A DNA stretch of 13,080 nucleotides from Sulfurovum sp. (GTDB lineage: Bacteria > Campylobacterota > Campylobacteria > Campylobacterales > Sulfurovaceae): NCBI GenBank assembly GCA_003978395.1, contig QNZV01000034.1, positions 1 through 13,080 of the forward strand, read 5' to 3'. Numbering within the stretch: the first letter of the stretch is position 1; every line of letters starts with the position of its first letter. A program made the translations under genes and the position numbers. The notes beneath the pieces were generated by a model. It saw only the letters and a list, made by a program, of their open reading frames with translations, was not told where the DNA came from and made no database searches. Shown here one piece after another: positions 12,595 to 13,080 of this stretch.

Positions 12595-13080
12595 TTTAAA
12601 AACAGAGCTTTAACTATTTTTTGTAACACTCTATTTTCAAAAAATAGTTCACTATGGTTTATAATAAAATATCTAAACGTATAAAATTCATTTTTTTGTT
12701 GACAATTTTCTTTAAAATTTTCAATATCTGGAAGAAAAGCATGTATATTCTTATCACGTTGAAAGTACAAATAGTGTTCATTCATTCTATTAATAAAGTC
12801 AGTTACTATCTGTTTACGCAATTGTACCAACTCATCTCTATTTAAATTACAAGCATTTTCAATAGTATGCTTTACTCGTTCATCATCTGAATATATTTTT
12901 GCATTTTTATCAAAGAAAATTAAATCCAAGACATCTTCTTTTTCAGGATTGATGATTTTAGGTTTTTCTGTAGTGTCATAACTGTCACTCAGTCTATGTA
13001 TCTCAGAAAAAGGTTCATTACCATAAACTACTGCTGGCTCTTGTGTCGCAAATCTTTTACCTTTTGCACTGTTGCAAGCA
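12591..13080 (-). CDS. Unrecognised protein, 5' end beyond window, coupled to the FecCD permease
   Basis: The frame stays open from the right edge to TGA 12591-12593. An apparent start at TTG 12927-12929 is internal: the 50 codons upstream continue without a stop, beginning ACNSAKGKRFATQEPAVVY. At least 162 residues are visible. The first part (to about 50) is polar and low in structure; the rest is rich in Phe, Asn, Glu and Lys and looks alpha-helical and soluble (DDERVKHTIENACNLNRDEL, then FLPDIENFKENC and FRYFIINHSELFF), with no membrane segment. I recognise no domain. The Ala-Cys near the edge could be a lipobox if the true N-terminus lies just outside, which would make it a lipoprotein next to an importer, but this cannot be decided here. 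Its stop overlaps the permease start (ATGA), so the two are one operon. Confidence 0.6.
   Translation of the reverse strand, partial: ACNSAKGKRFATQEPAVVYGNEPFSEIHRLSDSYDTTEKPKIINPEKEDVLDLIFFDKNAKIYSDDERVKHTIENACNLNRDELVQLRKQIVTDFINRMNEHYLYFQRDKNIHAFLPDIENFKENCQQKNEFYTFRYFIINHSELFFENRVLQKIVKALFLK

Noticed and set aside
12591..12929. A complete 112-residue gene starting at 12929
   Set aside because: The start is TTG with no SD and the frame remains open to the window edge, so the gene is partial and longer.

Overview
The window is AT-rich chromosomal DNA whose gene set and gene order point to a Campylobacterota (epsilonproteobacterial) genome, probably a free-living relative of Sulfurimonas, Sulfurovum or Arcobacter. 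The clues are the acpP-fabF-accA order, potassium channel next to rpmB (both orders known from Helicobacter and Campylobacter as I recall them), a type I glutamine synthetase with Phe at the adenylylation site, frequent TTG starts, and promoters with a clear -10 but a T-rich stretch in place of a -35. The genus is inference.

Layout. Positions 1-3979 lie on the minus strand: a partial, membrane-anchored YafK-type L,D-transpeptidase family protein; glnA with its own promoter; a PHP-family histidinol phosphatase; and a secreted Bax/GH73-type glucosaminidase. The last two probably form one transcript starting near 4004. A 489-base noncoding stretch (3980-4468) holds divergent promoters for the glucosaminidase and for acpP, a 17-bp perfect inverted repeat, an 18-nt direct repeat and a possible tiny basic leader ORF. 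Positions 4469-6984 are a plus-strand fatty-acid operon: acpP (acyl carrier), fabF (chain elongation) and accA (malonyl-CoA supply), with two stem-loops between acpP and fabF. A hairpin ends this operon against the convergent dbpA-type RNA helicase (7018-8376, minus).

Upstream of dbpA on the minus strand is an unrecognised four-helix membrane protein, then a tandem terminator, then an rpmB-kch-argJ operon (ribosomal protein bL28, two-TM potassium channel with RCK domain, ornithine acetyltransferase). The right end holds a FecCD-type ABC permease translationally coupled to an unrecognised protein that runs off the window.

Most of the content is core metabolism, translation and envelope upkeep. 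I see no mobile element, CRISPR array, phage gene, tRNA or rRNA, and no convincing new multi-gene system. The points most worth checking are the noncoding region around 4245-4425, the stem-loops between acpP and fabF, the potassium channel whose RCK domain lacks the usual glycine motif, the Cys cluster in the transpeptidase, and the two unrecognised proteins.
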